From positions 62,001 to 126,000 of the forward strand of contig NZ_LXKA01000360.1 in the NCBI RefSeq assembly GCF_001645125.1: a DNA stretch of 64,000 nucleotides. Reading direction: 5' to 3'. The stretch is from Paraburkholderia ginsengiterrae. GTDB lineage: Bacteria; Pseudomonadota; Gammaproteobacteria; Burkholderiales; Burkholderiaceae. The position numbers were made by a program, and so were the translations under genes. Position 1 is the stretch's first letter. Each line of letters starts with the position of its first letter. Shown here piece by piece: positions 27,098-35,749 of the stretch. The notes beneath the pieces are model-generated. The model was not told the origin of the DNA and did no database searches. It saw only the letters and a program-made list of their open reading frames with translations.

Positions 27098-27451
27098 ATG
27101 AACAACGATCGCCTGCCTCTGTCCTGGACCGCCATCTGCCCGCTCGACGACATCGTGCCCAACACGGGTGTCTGCGCGCTCGTCAAGGGCGAGCAGGTCG
27201 CGGTGTTCCATGTGGACAACGGCGAGCCTGAAGGCATCGTGTACGCGATCGAGAACTTCGATCCGGGCTCGCAGGCCGCGGTGCTTTCGCGCGGGCTGAT
27301 CGGCAATCTCGGTGAACGCGTCGTGGTCGCCTCGCCGATCTACAAGCATCACTTCGATCTGCGCACCGGCGAGTGCCTCGAAACACCGGGATATTCCGTC
27401 AGCGCGTTCGCCGCGCGAGTGGAAAACGGCCAGGTGTGGGTCGAAATCTGA
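27098..27451 (+). CDS. nirD: Nitrite reductase small subunit
   Basis: A 117-residue Rieske-fold subunit of assimilatory nitrite reductase. It lacks the Cys/His ligands of true Rieske proteins (the site reads SPIYKHHFDL), as is usual for NirD, so it is structural rather than redox-active. The start ATG has GAGGAG about 8 bases upstream. Lies 40 bases after nirB and 43 before nasA, forming one operon. Confidence 0.95.
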   Translation: MNNDRLPLSWTAICPLDDIVPNTGVCALVKGEQVAVFHVDNGEPEGIVYAIENFDPGSQAAVLSRGLIGNLGERVVVASPIYKHHFDLRTGECLETPGYSVSAFAARVENGQVWVEI

Positions 27452-27494
27452 CTGACCGCTTTTCCGCCAACCCTTTCCACAGACCTTGCCCGCC

Positions 27495-30400
27495 ATGTCC
27501 GCCACTACCGTAAAAACCGTGTGCCCCTACTGCGGCGTTGGCTGCGGAATGGTGCTGCACGTCGAGGACGGCCAGGTCGTGAAAATCGCCGGCGACAAGG
27601 AGCATCCGGCCAACTTCGGCCGGCTGTGCACGAAGGGCCAGTCGGCACACGTCGCCTTGCGCAAATCGGGGCGGCTCGAAGACGCGTTCGTGCGTCATGC
27701 GCGCGGCCAGGACCCGGCGCCGTTGCCGATGGCCGAGGCGCTCAGCACCACGGCGGCGCGGTTGCGCGGCTTGCTCGACGAACACGGACCGGATGCGTTG
27801 TCGTTCTACGTATCCGGACAGATGTCGATCGAGGCGCAGTATCTCGTCAACAAGCTGGCGAAAGGCTTTGTCGGCACCAACAACATCGAATCCAACTCGC
27901 GCCTGTGCATGGCGAGCGCGGGCAGCGGCTACAAGCTGTCGCTCGGCGCGGATGGCCCGCCGGGATCGTACGACGACATCGACCACGCCAATCTGTTCTT
28001 CGTGATCGGCGCGAATATGGCCGACTGTCACCCGATTCTGTTCCTGCGCATGATGGATCGCGTGAAAGCCGGCGCCAAACTGATCGTCGTCGATCCGCGC
28101 CGCAACACCACAGCGGAGAAGGCCGATCTGTTCATGCAGATCAAACCGGGCACCGATCTCGCGTTGCTCAACGGCCTGCTGCATCTGCTGCAAGAAAACG
28201 GCCATACGGACGCAGCATTTATCGCTGAAGCCACCGAAGGCTGGGAGGCGATGCCCGCGTTTCTCGCGGACTACACGCCGGACAACGTCGCACGAATCAC
28301 GGGCCTGTCAGTCGAGTCCATTCGCGATGCCGCGCGGATGATCGGCACCGCGAAGGAATGGATCAGCTGCTGGACCATGGGCCTGAATCAAAGCACGCAC
28401 GGCACGTGGCATACCAACGCGATCTGCAATCTGCATCTGGCGACGGGCAAGATCTGCCGCCGCGGCAGCGGCCCGTTCTCGCTGACGGGCCAGCCCAACG
28501 CGATGGGCGGCCGCGAAATGGGTTACATGGGGTCGGGCTTGCCGGGCCAGCGCTCGGTGCTGGTCGCGGAAGACCGCGCGTTTATCGAGGACCTGTGGGG
28601 CATTCCTGACGGCACGCTGACCACCCAGGTCGGCAACGGCACGATCGACATGTTCTCGCGGATGGCTGCGGGCGAGATCAAGGCGTGCTGGATCATCTGC
28701 ACGAATCCGGTGGCGAGTGTCGCCAATCGCCAGAATGTGATTGACGGTTTGCGCGCGGCGGAACTCGTGATCGCCCAGGACGCGTACCTCGACACCGAGA
28801 CCAATCGCTACGCCGACGTGCTGCTGCCCGGCGCGCTCTGGGCCGAAGCCGAAGGCGTGATGATCAACTCCGAGCGCAACCTCACGCTGATGCAAAAGGG
28901 CATCGAGCCGCCGGGTGCCGCGCTGCCGGACTGGCAGATCATCGCGCGGGTCGCCTGCGAAATGGGTTTCGCCGATGCCTTTACCTACGCGAGCGCCGAG
29001 GAGATCTTCGCCGAAATCACGCGTGCTTCGAATCCGAAAACCGGCTACGACCTGCGCGGCGCGAGCCATCGCCGGTTGAAAGAGACACCGCTGCAATGGC
29101 CGCTTGCCTCGGACGACTCGGCCGATCGCAATCCGGTTCGCTACCTCAACGACGGCGTGAGCCAGACGCTGAAGGAAGGTCCCGACGGCAGCCGTCCGCG
29201 CCTCGTGTTCCCGACCGCGAGCGGCAAGGCCATGTTCTTCGCCCGCGCTTATGTCGCCCCGGCGGAATTGCCCGACCGTGAATTTCCGATCGTGCTGAAC
29301 ACCGGCCGCTTGCAGCATCAATGGCACACCATGACCAAGACCGGCAAGGTCGCGATGCTCAATAAGCTGAACCCCGGCCCGTTCGTCGAGATTCATCCCG
29401 AAGACGCCGCCACGCTCGGCATCGAGGCGGCGGACTCTGTCGAGATTCGCTCGCGCCGCGGCCGCGCGGTGCTGCCGGCGGTAGTGACGGACCGCGTGAG
29501 CCCCGGCAACTGTTTTGCGCCGATGCACTGGAACGACGTCTTCGGCGACGACCTGTGCGTCAACGCGGTGACGAGCGACGCGATCGATCCGGTTTCGCAG
29601 CAGCCCGAACTTAAATTCTGCGCGGTTGCGCTGAGCCCGGTAGTGGTCGAACACATCGAGCCGGCTCCGCGTAGCACCGATGAGACGCTCATCGACGAGG
29701 CTGTTGCCGTTGCCGCGAGCGCGCTTCCGGCAAATACCGTATCGGCAAACGCCAAGGATCTGGATATGCCTCGTATCAATGCACTCACCAGTCTGTTGCA
29801 ATTGCCACCCACGCCCGCGCCGTCATTCACCGACACGGAGCGGGCCTATCTGGCCGGCTTCGTGAGCGGACTGCGTTCGGCAGAAGAGCAGATCATCGAC
29901 AGCGTGCCGGTTCTGCCGGGCAATGCACCGCTCGAGTCGGCCAGCCGTCTCTATGTGGACGGTCTGCTCGCCGGTCTCTATAGCCGCAGCACGAGCGCCG
30001 CGCGCCCCGCATCGGCCGCTACGCTGCCGGCCGCTTCGGAGCATGGTGTGCGCATCGTGCGCGCACGCCCCAAGGTCACGCTGCTGTGGGCCTCGCAAAC
30101 CGGCAACACCGAATCGCTCACCGACCGCTATGCCACGCGTTTGATGGAATCCGGTTTTGAGATCCGTACGTCGTGCATGGCGGATTACCAGATCTCGACG
30201 CTCGTCAAAGCCCAATACGTGCTGATGATGACGAGCACGTTCGGCGACGGCGATCCGCCCGACAATGCACAAAGCCTGTGGACGCAACTGGGCGGCGGCA
30301 GCGCGCCGCGTCTGGACGGCGTGCGCTTCGCAGTGCTCGCACTCGGCGACCGCAACTACGACGACTTCTGCGGCCACGGCCGTCGGCTCGACGAGCGGCT

Positions 30401-31688
30401 CGCCGCACAAGGCGCGTTGCGTCTGATGGACCGCGTCGATTGCGACAGCGAGTATCAGGAGAGCGCGGACGGGTGGCTCGAACGCATCATCGTGCGCATC
30501 AAGGAAGAAGATGCGGCGCTGCATGCGGTGCCACCGGACGGCATGATCAACGCGGTCGTGCCGGGCGCGGTGCCGAGCAAGACGCGTCCGGCCGCGTCGC
30601 GGCTCGTGAGCAATCTGCGCCTGAACCGGCAGGGTGCGGCCAAGGACACGCGCTATTTTTCGCTGAACACCGGCGACTCGGGCCTTGAATACGAAGCGGG
30701 TGATGCGCTCGGCGTGTGGCCGAGCAACTGTCCCGAACTGGTGGACGAGCTGATCGGCTTGAGCGGCTTGAGTGCGAACGCCACGGTGAACGTGGCGGGC
30801 GCGGGCGAAATGCGCCTCGCCGACGCACTCGGCAAGCACTACGAAATCGCGCGCCCGAACCCGGACCTGCTGGCGTTCGTCGCCGCCCGCAGCAACAACG
30901 CTGCGCTGCGCGATCTGCTTACGCCGGAACGCAAGGTCGACCTCAAGCAGTGGCTGTGGGGCCAGCAGATCGCCGACGTTCTCCACGAATTTCCGGCGAG
31001 CCTCACGGCCACGGAATTGACCGGCATGCTCAAGCGTCTGCAACCGCGTTTGTACTCGATCGCCTCGAGTCCGAAAGCGCATCCGGGCGAGGTTCATCTG
31101 ACGGTTGCCGCCGTGCGCTACAGCAATGGCCGCCGGCATCGCAAAGGCGTGTCGTCGACGTTTCTCGCCGACCGCGCCGGCGACGTCAATGTGCCGGTGT
31201 TCGTGCAGAAGTCCGCACACTTTCGTCCTCCTCACAGTTCCGACACGCCGATGATCATGGTCGGTCCCGGCACCGGCGTTGCACCGTTTCGCAGCTTCCT
31301 GCACGAACGCCGTGCACGCGGCGACAAGGGGCGCAACTGGCTGTTCTTCGGCGAGCAGCATGCTGCTACCGATTTCTACTACCGCGATGAACTCGAAGCG
31401 ATGCGCGACAGCGGGGTGCTCTCGCGTCTCGACGTGGCGTTCTCACGCGATCAGACCGAGAAGATCTACGTGCAGGACCGCATGCGCGAGCAGGGCGCTC
31501 AAATGTGGTCGTGGCTCGAGCAGGGCGCGCACTTCTACGTGTGCGGCGACGCCAACCGGATGGCGAAGGACGTCGACGCGGCGCTCAAGGAAGTGGTCTC
31601 GCTGCACGGCGGCATGAGCGAAGAGAAGGCGAACGAATACGTGAGCCGTCTCGCGCAGGAAAAGCGCTACGCACGCGACGTTTATTGA
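27495..31688 (+). CDS. nasA: Assimilatory nitrate reductase fused to CysJ-type flavoprotein reductase
   Basis: A 1397-residue fusion. The N-terminal 740 residues are a molybdopterin-guanine-dinucleotide nitrate reductase: [4Fe-4S] ligands C10, C13, C17 and C45, and the likely Mo ligand C138 (SNSRLCMASAG), then the dinucleotide-binding domain (about 600-720). A linker (about 770-850) resembling the start of CysJ leads to a flavodoxin-like FMN domain (LLWASQTGNTE near 862), an FAD domain and an NAD(P) domain (MVGPGTGVAPFRSFL near 1254). Electrons can therefore pass from NAD(P)H to nitrate within one chain, without a separate NasB or ferredoxin. The ATG at 27495 is preferred to TTG at 27486. Third gene of the nir-nas operon. 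Confidence 0.95.
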   Translation: MSATTVKTVCPYCGVGCGMVLHVEDGQVVKIAGDKEHPANFGRLCTKGQSAHVALRKSGRLEDAFVRHARGQDPAPLPMAEALSTTAARLRGLLDEHGPDALSFYVSGQMSIEAQYLVNKLAKGFVGTNNIESNSRLCMASAGSGYKLSLGADGPPGSYDDIDHANLFFVIGANMADCHPILFLRMMDRVKAGAKLIVVDPRRNTTAEKADLFMQIKPGTDLALLNGLLHLLQENGHTDAAFIAEATEGWEAMPAFLADYTPDNVARITGLSVESIRDAARMIGTAKEWISCWTMGLNQSTHGTWHTNAICNLHLATGKICRRGSGPFSLTGQPNAMGGREMGYMGSGLPGQRSVLVAEDRAFIEDLWGIPDGTLTTQVGNGTIDMFSRMAAGEIKACWIICTNPVASVANRQNVIDGLRAAELVIAQDAYLDTETNRYADVLLPGALWAEAEGVMINSERNLTLMQKGIEPPGAALPDWQIIARVACEMGFADAFTYASAEEIFAEITRASNPKTGYDLRGASHRRLKETPLQWPLASDDSADRNPVRYLNDGVSQTLKEGPDGSRPRLVFPTASGKAMFFARAYVAPAELPDREFPIVLNTGRLQHQWHTMTKTGKVAMLNKLNPGPFVEIHPEDAATLGIEAADSVEIRSRRGRAVLPAVVTDRVSPGNCFAPMHWNDVFGDDLCVNAVTSDAIDPVSQQPELKFCAVALSPVVVEHIEPAPRSTDETLIDEAVAVAASALPANTVSANAKDLDMPRINALTSLLQLPPTPAPSFTDTERAYLAGFVSGLRSAEEQIIDSVPVLPGNAPLESASRLYVDGLLAGLYSRSTSAARPASAATLPAASEHGVRIVRARPKVTLLWASQTGNTESLTDRYATRLMESGFEIRTSCMADYQISTLVKAQYVLMMTSTFGDGDPPDNAQSLWTQLGGGSAPRLDGVRFAVLALGDRNYDDFCGHGRRLDERLAAQGALRLMDRVDCDSEYQESADGWLERIIVRIKEEDAALHAVPPDGMINAVVPGAVPSKTRPAASRLVSNLRLNRQGAAKDTRYFSLNTGDSGLEYEAGDALGVWPSNCPELVDELIGLSGLSANATVNVAGAGEMRLADALGKHYEIARPNPDLLAFVAARSNNAALRDLLTPERKVDLKQWLWGQQIADVLHEFPASLTATELTGMLKRLQPRLYSIASSPKAHPGEVHLTVAAVRYSNGRRHRKGVSSTFLADRAGDVNVPVFVQKSAHFRPPHSSDTPMIMVGPGTGVAPFRSFLHERRARGDKGRNWLFFGEQHAATDFYYRDELEAMRDSGVLSRLDVAFSRDQTEKIYVQDRMREQGAQMWSWLEQGAHFYVCGDANRMAKDVDAALKEVVSLHGGMSEEKANEYVSRLAQEKRYARDVY

Positions 31689-31768
31689 TGGCGGGAGCAG
31701 GTGCGTTGAAACGCATCGCACGCGCTTTTGCGAAGGTTCAGAAGTCGGTTTCAAGAGACGCGCCTCAA

Positions 31769-31783
31769 TGGCATGAAGGTTGC
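31769..31783 (+). promoter_or_regulatory. Sigma-54-like promoter for narK
   Basis: TGGCAT-GAAGG-TTGC has the -24 GG and -12 GC at standard spacing, one base off consensus, 97 bases before narK. An inverted repeat TGCGTT-GA-AACGCA (31702-31715) lies about 54 bases upstream and could be a regulator site; no GCAC-N7-GTGC core was found here. Confidence 0.6.
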
Positions 31784-31879
31784 GTATCCTGGTCAGTTTT
31801 CAACATCGTGATCATTCCGGTGCGTCGCGCGAAGCGCAATCTGCCGGATAGTCGAAAATCAGTTTTTTAAGGATATCTG

Positions 31880-33247
31880 ATGAAAAACGTGATGAGCTCC
31901 CTGAAGAGTGGAGACTGGCGCGCGCTGGTGGCGTGTTTCCTCTATTTCGACACCGGCTTCACCGTCTGGGTCCTGTACGGGCCGCTTGCGCCGTTCATCA
32001 GCAAGAGCGTGGCGATGACGCCCGCTCAACAAGGTCTGCTGGTTGCCGTGCCTGTTCTCTCTGCGGCGATCCTGCGCGTGACGCTCGGCAATCTGTATCA
32101 ATCCGCGCACGGCAAACGCATTGCGTTGATGGGGGTGCTGTTGTCCGCGGTGCCGACCATCGTGCTGCCTCTCTTGCCGTCGGTGCCGTCGTACACGGTG
32201 CTGCTGGTGCTCGGCGTGTTCCTCGGAGTCGGAGGCGCGAGTTTCGCCGTGGCGCTGCCGATGGCCGGCAGCAACTATCCGCCGAAGGTGCAGGGCCTCG
32301 TGCTGGGGCTCGCCGCGGCCGGCAATATCGGCGCGGTACTCGACGGTTTCCTGTTCCCGCAACTGGCCACGCATTATGGCTGGCAGATGGCCGCTGGCGG
32401 TGCACTGCCGTTGCTGGCGATCGCGGCGATCACGCTCTACTTCTGGGCCAACGATTCGAGCGTCAAAACGGGCAGCGTGCTGCGTGCCTTCGGCAGCTTC
32501 GCGGTGACGCTGGTTGGTCTGATCGTGCTCGTGCTGCTGGTCGAAGCCGGCCTGTTCGGCGCGGGCAAGGCCGGTGTGCTGCTGTTGCCGGTGATCGGCG
32601 CGCTGCTCGCCATCGCCGTGCTGCCCCAGCGCTACCGCGCGGTGCTCGCCGAGCGTGACACGTGGGCGATCATGCTGGTCTACAGCATCACGTTCGGCGG
32701 GTTTGTCGGCATGTCCTCGTACGTGTCGTTGCTGTTGACCAACCTCTATCAACTCTCGAAGATCGACGCGGGCCTCTTCATGGCCTTGCTCGCCGCGACC
32801 GGCGCGATGGTGCGCCCGCTTGGCGGCCTGATCGCTGACAAGGTGTCCGGCGTGCGCGCGCTGACCTTACTGCTCGCGATCATCTCGGTGGGCGATTTCA
32901 TCTTCGCCGCGGTCATGCCTGGCATGGTGGGCGGCATCGCGCTGCTGCTGTGCCTGTACGTGGCGTTCGGTCTCGGCAATGGCGCGACGTTCCAGCTGGT
33001 TCCGCATCGCTGGGCCGGACGCACGGGCCTGATGTCGGGCATCGTCGGCGCTGCGGGTGGCATTGGCGGTTTCTATCTGCCGGTCGTGATGGGCATCGCG
33101 AAAGAAAGCACGGGGAGCTATCAGATGGGCTTTGCAACGTTCGGCACGCTGGCCGCGTGTGCGTTCGTCGCCATCGTGGCGTTGCGCCGTCCGTGGATGG
33201 CGTGGTCGATGAATACGGGTGTGATGCACGCGCACGCCACGGAGTAA
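31880..33247 (+). CDS. narK: Nitrate/nitrite transporter, MFS NarK family
   Basis: A 455-residue, 12-helix major facilitator of the nitrate/nitrite porter family, importing nitrate for the NasA encoded upstream. The two glycine-rich nitrate signatures are recognisable: LGLAAAGNIGAVLDGFLFPQ in helix 5 and GIVGAAGGIGGFYLPVVMG in helix 11. AAGGATAT precedes the ATG by 5 bases. The 191-base gap after nasA contains a sigma-54-like promoter, so it may be transcribed separately from nirBD-nasA. Confidence 0.9.
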   Translation: MKNVMSSLKSGDWRALVACFLYFDTGFTVWVLYGPLAPFISKSVAMTPAQQGLLVAVPVLSAAILRVTLGNLYQSAHGKRIALMGVLLSAVPTIVLPLLPSVPSYTVLLVLGVFLGVGGASFAVALPMAGSNYPPKVQGLVLGLAAAGNIGAVLDGFLFPQLATHYGWQMAAGGALPLLAIAAITLYFWANDSSVKTGSVLRAFGSFAVTLVGLIVLVLLVEAGLFGAGKAGVLLLPVIGALLAIAVLPQRYRAVLAERDTWAIMLVYSITFGGFVGMSSYVSLLLTNLYQLSKIDAGLFMALLAATGAMVRPLGGLIADKVSGVRALTLLLAIISVGDFIFAAVMPGMVGGIALLLCLYVAFGLGNGATFQLVPHRWAGRTGLMSGIVGAAGGIGGFYLPVVMGIAKESTGSYQMGFATFGTLAACAFVAIVALRRPWMAWSMNTGVMHAHATE

Positions 33248-33315
33248 CGCGAGACGGCCCGCGTTTCGGCGCGGGCATCGCGCGACGAGACCAATCGACA
33301 TCGCAAGAAGTGGAT

Positions 33316-33993
33316 ATGAGCATCACGATAGAACGGGTTCAGGCGCCGCGCGAAGTGGAAGTCACGAGTGAGGTGCTGAGCTCGTTGATCAATCTGGCGG
33401 GGCGGCAGCGGATGCTGTCGCAACGCATCGTATTGAAGGCGATGCTGGCGTTTCAGCAGTTCGACGGCGCACTCGCGACCGCGCGGGAGACCTTGCGGAC
33501 CTTCGAAGACAGTCACACGATGCTGGTGGAAGGCCGCGACGGTTTGCCCGGGCTGTTTTCGCCCGCGTTGCGCGACGCGTTTCACGGCAGCGGCAAGGTG
33601 GCTGCGCGGATTGCGAATTTCATCACGCTGGCGACGGCAGCGCTGGAAGCGATCGGCCAGGCTTCGCCGCGCGCGGAAGCGGCGCTGACCGCGTTGATTC
33701 AAGCCGTCGATCCGTTACTGGCACATCTGCACGACGTCACCGCCGTCTATGAACAGGAAAGCCGGCGCATTGCACGTCAGCAAAAGAAGGAGCAGCAGGC
33801 GCTGATCGAGCGGATCAAGGCGATCGCGAAGGAGGCCCATATCGTCTCGTTCAATGGTCAGATCGTGGCGAGCCGCGCGCAGGTGACCGGCCGCGAATTC
33901 GCCGTCGTGGCGGGGGTGATGACCACGATCACGAAGGAACTGGAGGCGGTGGTGAGCGCTTTTGTGAAGAAAACAGCGGCGAAGGAGGGCTGA
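33316..33993 (+). CDS. Soluble P-box (NarX/PilJ-type) protein with a shortened chemoreceptor-like helix
   Basis: A 225-residue, mostly helical protein without a signal peptide or membrane segment. Residues 24-38 (LINLAGRQRMLSQRI) are a textbook P-box as in the nitrate-binding helices of NarX, NarQ, NIT domains and PilJ. Residues about 150-215 (KKEQQALIERIKAIAKEAHI and SRAQVTGREFAVVAGVMTTI) resemble the tip-proximal helices of methyl-accepting proteins, but the full hairpin is missing. It lies 68 bases after narK, so a nitrate- or nitrite-sensing role in this locus is a reasonable inference. No ANTAR or DNA-binding domain is seen. The frame is open far upstream within narK, but ATG 33316 (after AAGAAGTGGAT) gives the natural start. 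Confidence 0.7.
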   Translation: MSITIERVQAPREVEVTSEVLSSLINLAGRQRMLSQRIVLKAMLAFQQFDGALATARETLRTFEDSHTMLVEGRDGLPGLFSPALRDAFHGSGKVAARIANFITLATAALEAIGQASPRAEAALTALIQAVDPLLAHLHDVTAVYEQESRRIARQQKKEQQALIERIKAIAKEAHIVSFNGQIVASRAQVTGREFAVVAGVMTTITKELEAVVSAFVKKTAAKEG

Positions 33994-34160
33994 GAGGCGC
34001 CCATTTCCGGTCTAACATGACTTTTTCGAATGTTCGCCCCGCAAATTATTCGCTTGTAAGTCACCCTATCGAGTAGAAAAATTCGGTCCATGCACCTTTG
34101 GCATGACGGACATAGCCAGAGGCCATGCGTTCTTCGCACCACGCATTTCTGGAGACGACC

Positions 34161-35597
34161 ATGCGACTCGATCGGAACTTCGCTAACGGCCGGTTCATCG
34201 AACCCGCGGCTGGCGCCGCTGACTGCGAGCTCATCGCCGTCACCAACCCCGCCACCGAGGCCGTGATCGCCCACGTCACGGCCGCCACTGAGGCTGAGGC
34301 GATCGCCGCGGTCGACGCCGCCGCCGTCGCGCAAAAAGGCTGGCGCAAGCTGCCCTCGGCCGAACGCGGCGCCTACCTGCACAAACTGGCCGATGCGCTG
34401 ACCGAACTGGCGCCCGCCATCGGCGCGGCGCTCGCGCTGGAGTCGGGCAAGAGCGTGGCGGACGCCACCAACGAGGCGATTTACGCCGGCCAGATCACCC
34501 GTTATCACGCGGAGTGGGCGCGCCGCATCGAAGGCGAAGTGATTCCGAGCGATACGCCAGACGAAAACCTCGTGCTGCATCGCGAGCCGATCGGCGTGGT
34601 GGCATGCCTGATCCCGTTCAACTACCCCGTCTACACGTTCATGCGAAAAGTGGCGCCGGCGCTGATCGCCGGCAACACGGTGGTGGTGCGCCCGAGCAAC
34701 AACACCCCGACGTCCGCATTCGAAATCGCCAAAGCCGTGGAAAAGGCCGGCTTGCCCGCCGGCGTGGTGAACATTCTGGCGATGAACCACGCCACTGCCG
34801 AAGCGCTGTGCACGCATCCCAAGGTCGGCATGATCACGCTGACGGGCAGCGTCGGCGCGGGCCGCAAGGTGCTGGACTATTGCAAGGCGAACATCGCCAA
34901 ACCGTCGCTCGAACTCGGCGGCAAGACGCCCGCGATCATCGAGGCCGACGCCGATCTGGAGAAAGCGGCGCGCGACCTGGTCGCCTCCAAGACCACGCAC
35001 TGCGGCCAGCTTTGCACGGCAATCGAACGGGTGTACGTGCAGGAAAGCGTGCATGACAGTTTCGTTGCGCTGCTGAAAAAGCACATGAGCGCGGTGGAAA
35101 CCGGCGATCGCAGCGAACAGCCCGCGCTGATGGGGCCGCTCGTCAACGAAGCGTCGCGCCAGTCGATTCACGCGATGGTGGAACGCGCGGTCGCGGCGGG
35201 CGCCACGCTCGAAACGGGCGGCAAGCTGCCTGAGGGCAAGGGTTTCTTCTATCCGGCCACGTTGCTGTCGAACTGCCGCCAGGACATGGAAATCATTCAG
35301 GAAGAAACGTTCGGCCCGATCATGCCGGTGGTCAAATACCGCACGCTCGACGAAGCGCTGGAGATGGCCAACGACCATCAATTCGGGTTGTCCTCCGTCC
35401 TTTATACGGAGAACTACCGGAACACGATGAAGATTGCCAACGGCATTGAAGCAGGCGAGCTGTACGTGAACCGCACGCCGGCCGATCCGTATCAGGGCTT
35501 CCATGCCGGCTGGAAACGTTCGGGCCTCGGTGGCGACGACGGCAAGCACGGCATGCTCGAGTTTACCCAGACCCGTCTCGTGGTCATGAAGTACTGA
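34161..35597 (+). CDS. NAD(P)-dependent aldehyde dehydrogenase (AldA-like)
   Basis: A 478-residue aldehyde dehydrogenase oxidising an aldehyde to its acid. The nucleophile is C285 (GQLCTAIERV), the general base lies in LELGGKTPA (about residue 251), and the cofactor loop is LTGSVGAGRKVL. It is closest in feel to lactaldehyde/glycolaldehyde dehydrogenases. The ATG at 34161 follows TGGAG; an in-frame ATG at 34125 has no such site. It heads an apparent operon with an MFS carrier, an enolase-superfamily dehydratase and a GMC oxidase, suggesting breakdown of a sugar or sugar acid; the compound is unknown. Confidence 0.85.
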   Translation: MRLDRNFANGRFIEPAAGAADCELIAVTNPATEAVIAHVTAATEAEAIAAVDAAAVAQKGWRKLPSAERGAYLHKLADALTELAPAIGAALALESGKSVADATNEAIYAGQITRYHAEWARRIEGEVIPSDTPDENLVLHREPIGVVACLIPFNYPVYTFMRKVAPALIAGNTVVVRPSNNTPTSAFEIAKAVEKAGLPAGVVNILAMNHATAEALCTHPKVGMITLTGSVGAGRKVLDYCKANIAKPSLELGGKTPAIIEADADLEKAARDLVASKTTHCGQLCTAIERVYVQESVHDSFVALLKKHMSAVETGDRSEQPALMGPLVNEASRQSIHAMVERAVAAGATLETGGKLPEGKGFFYPATLLSNCRQDMEIIQEETFGPIMPVVKYRTLDEALEMANDHQFGLSSVLYTENYRNTMKIANGIEAGELYVNRTPADPYQGFHAGWKRSGLGGDDGKHGMLEFTQTRLVVMKY

Positions 35598-35605
35598 ATC
35601 TGAAG

Positions 35606-35646
35606 CGGCGCGCGCCGCACGAATTCGCACGAGCGCGCGCCGTTTT
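35606..35646 (+). terminator. Hairpin after the aldehyde dehydrogenase gene
   Basis: A 10-bp stem (CGGCGCGCGC at 35606-35615, complement at 35633-35642) with a 17-nt loop, then TTTTC. It may terminate or attenuate transcription into the carrier gene. Confidence 0.55.
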
Positions 35647-35696
35647 CGCCATCGTCAACCCGCGGCGAATCCGCTGCCAATCCATAACAACACATA

Positions 35697-35738
35697 TTGG
35701 AGACTCACTGGCCCGACGCGCGGGCGCTGTGTCTCCAA
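35697..35738 (+). repeat. Inverted repeat in the MFS carrier leader, touching its ribosome site
   Basis: TTGGAGAC (35697-35704) and GTCTCCAA (35731-35738) are perfect complements, with further inner pairing (CCCG/CGGG). The right arm ends on the first bases of the ribosome site AAGGAG (35737-35742) of the GTG at 35750. Confidence 0.65.
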
Positions 35739-35749
35739 GGAGCGCTCAC

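Noticed and set aside
24259-27306. A 1015-codon open frame on the minus strand opposite nirB
   Set aside because: Arg/His/Ala-rich translation with no family features; it mirrors the codon bias of nirB, which has all catalytic motifs.
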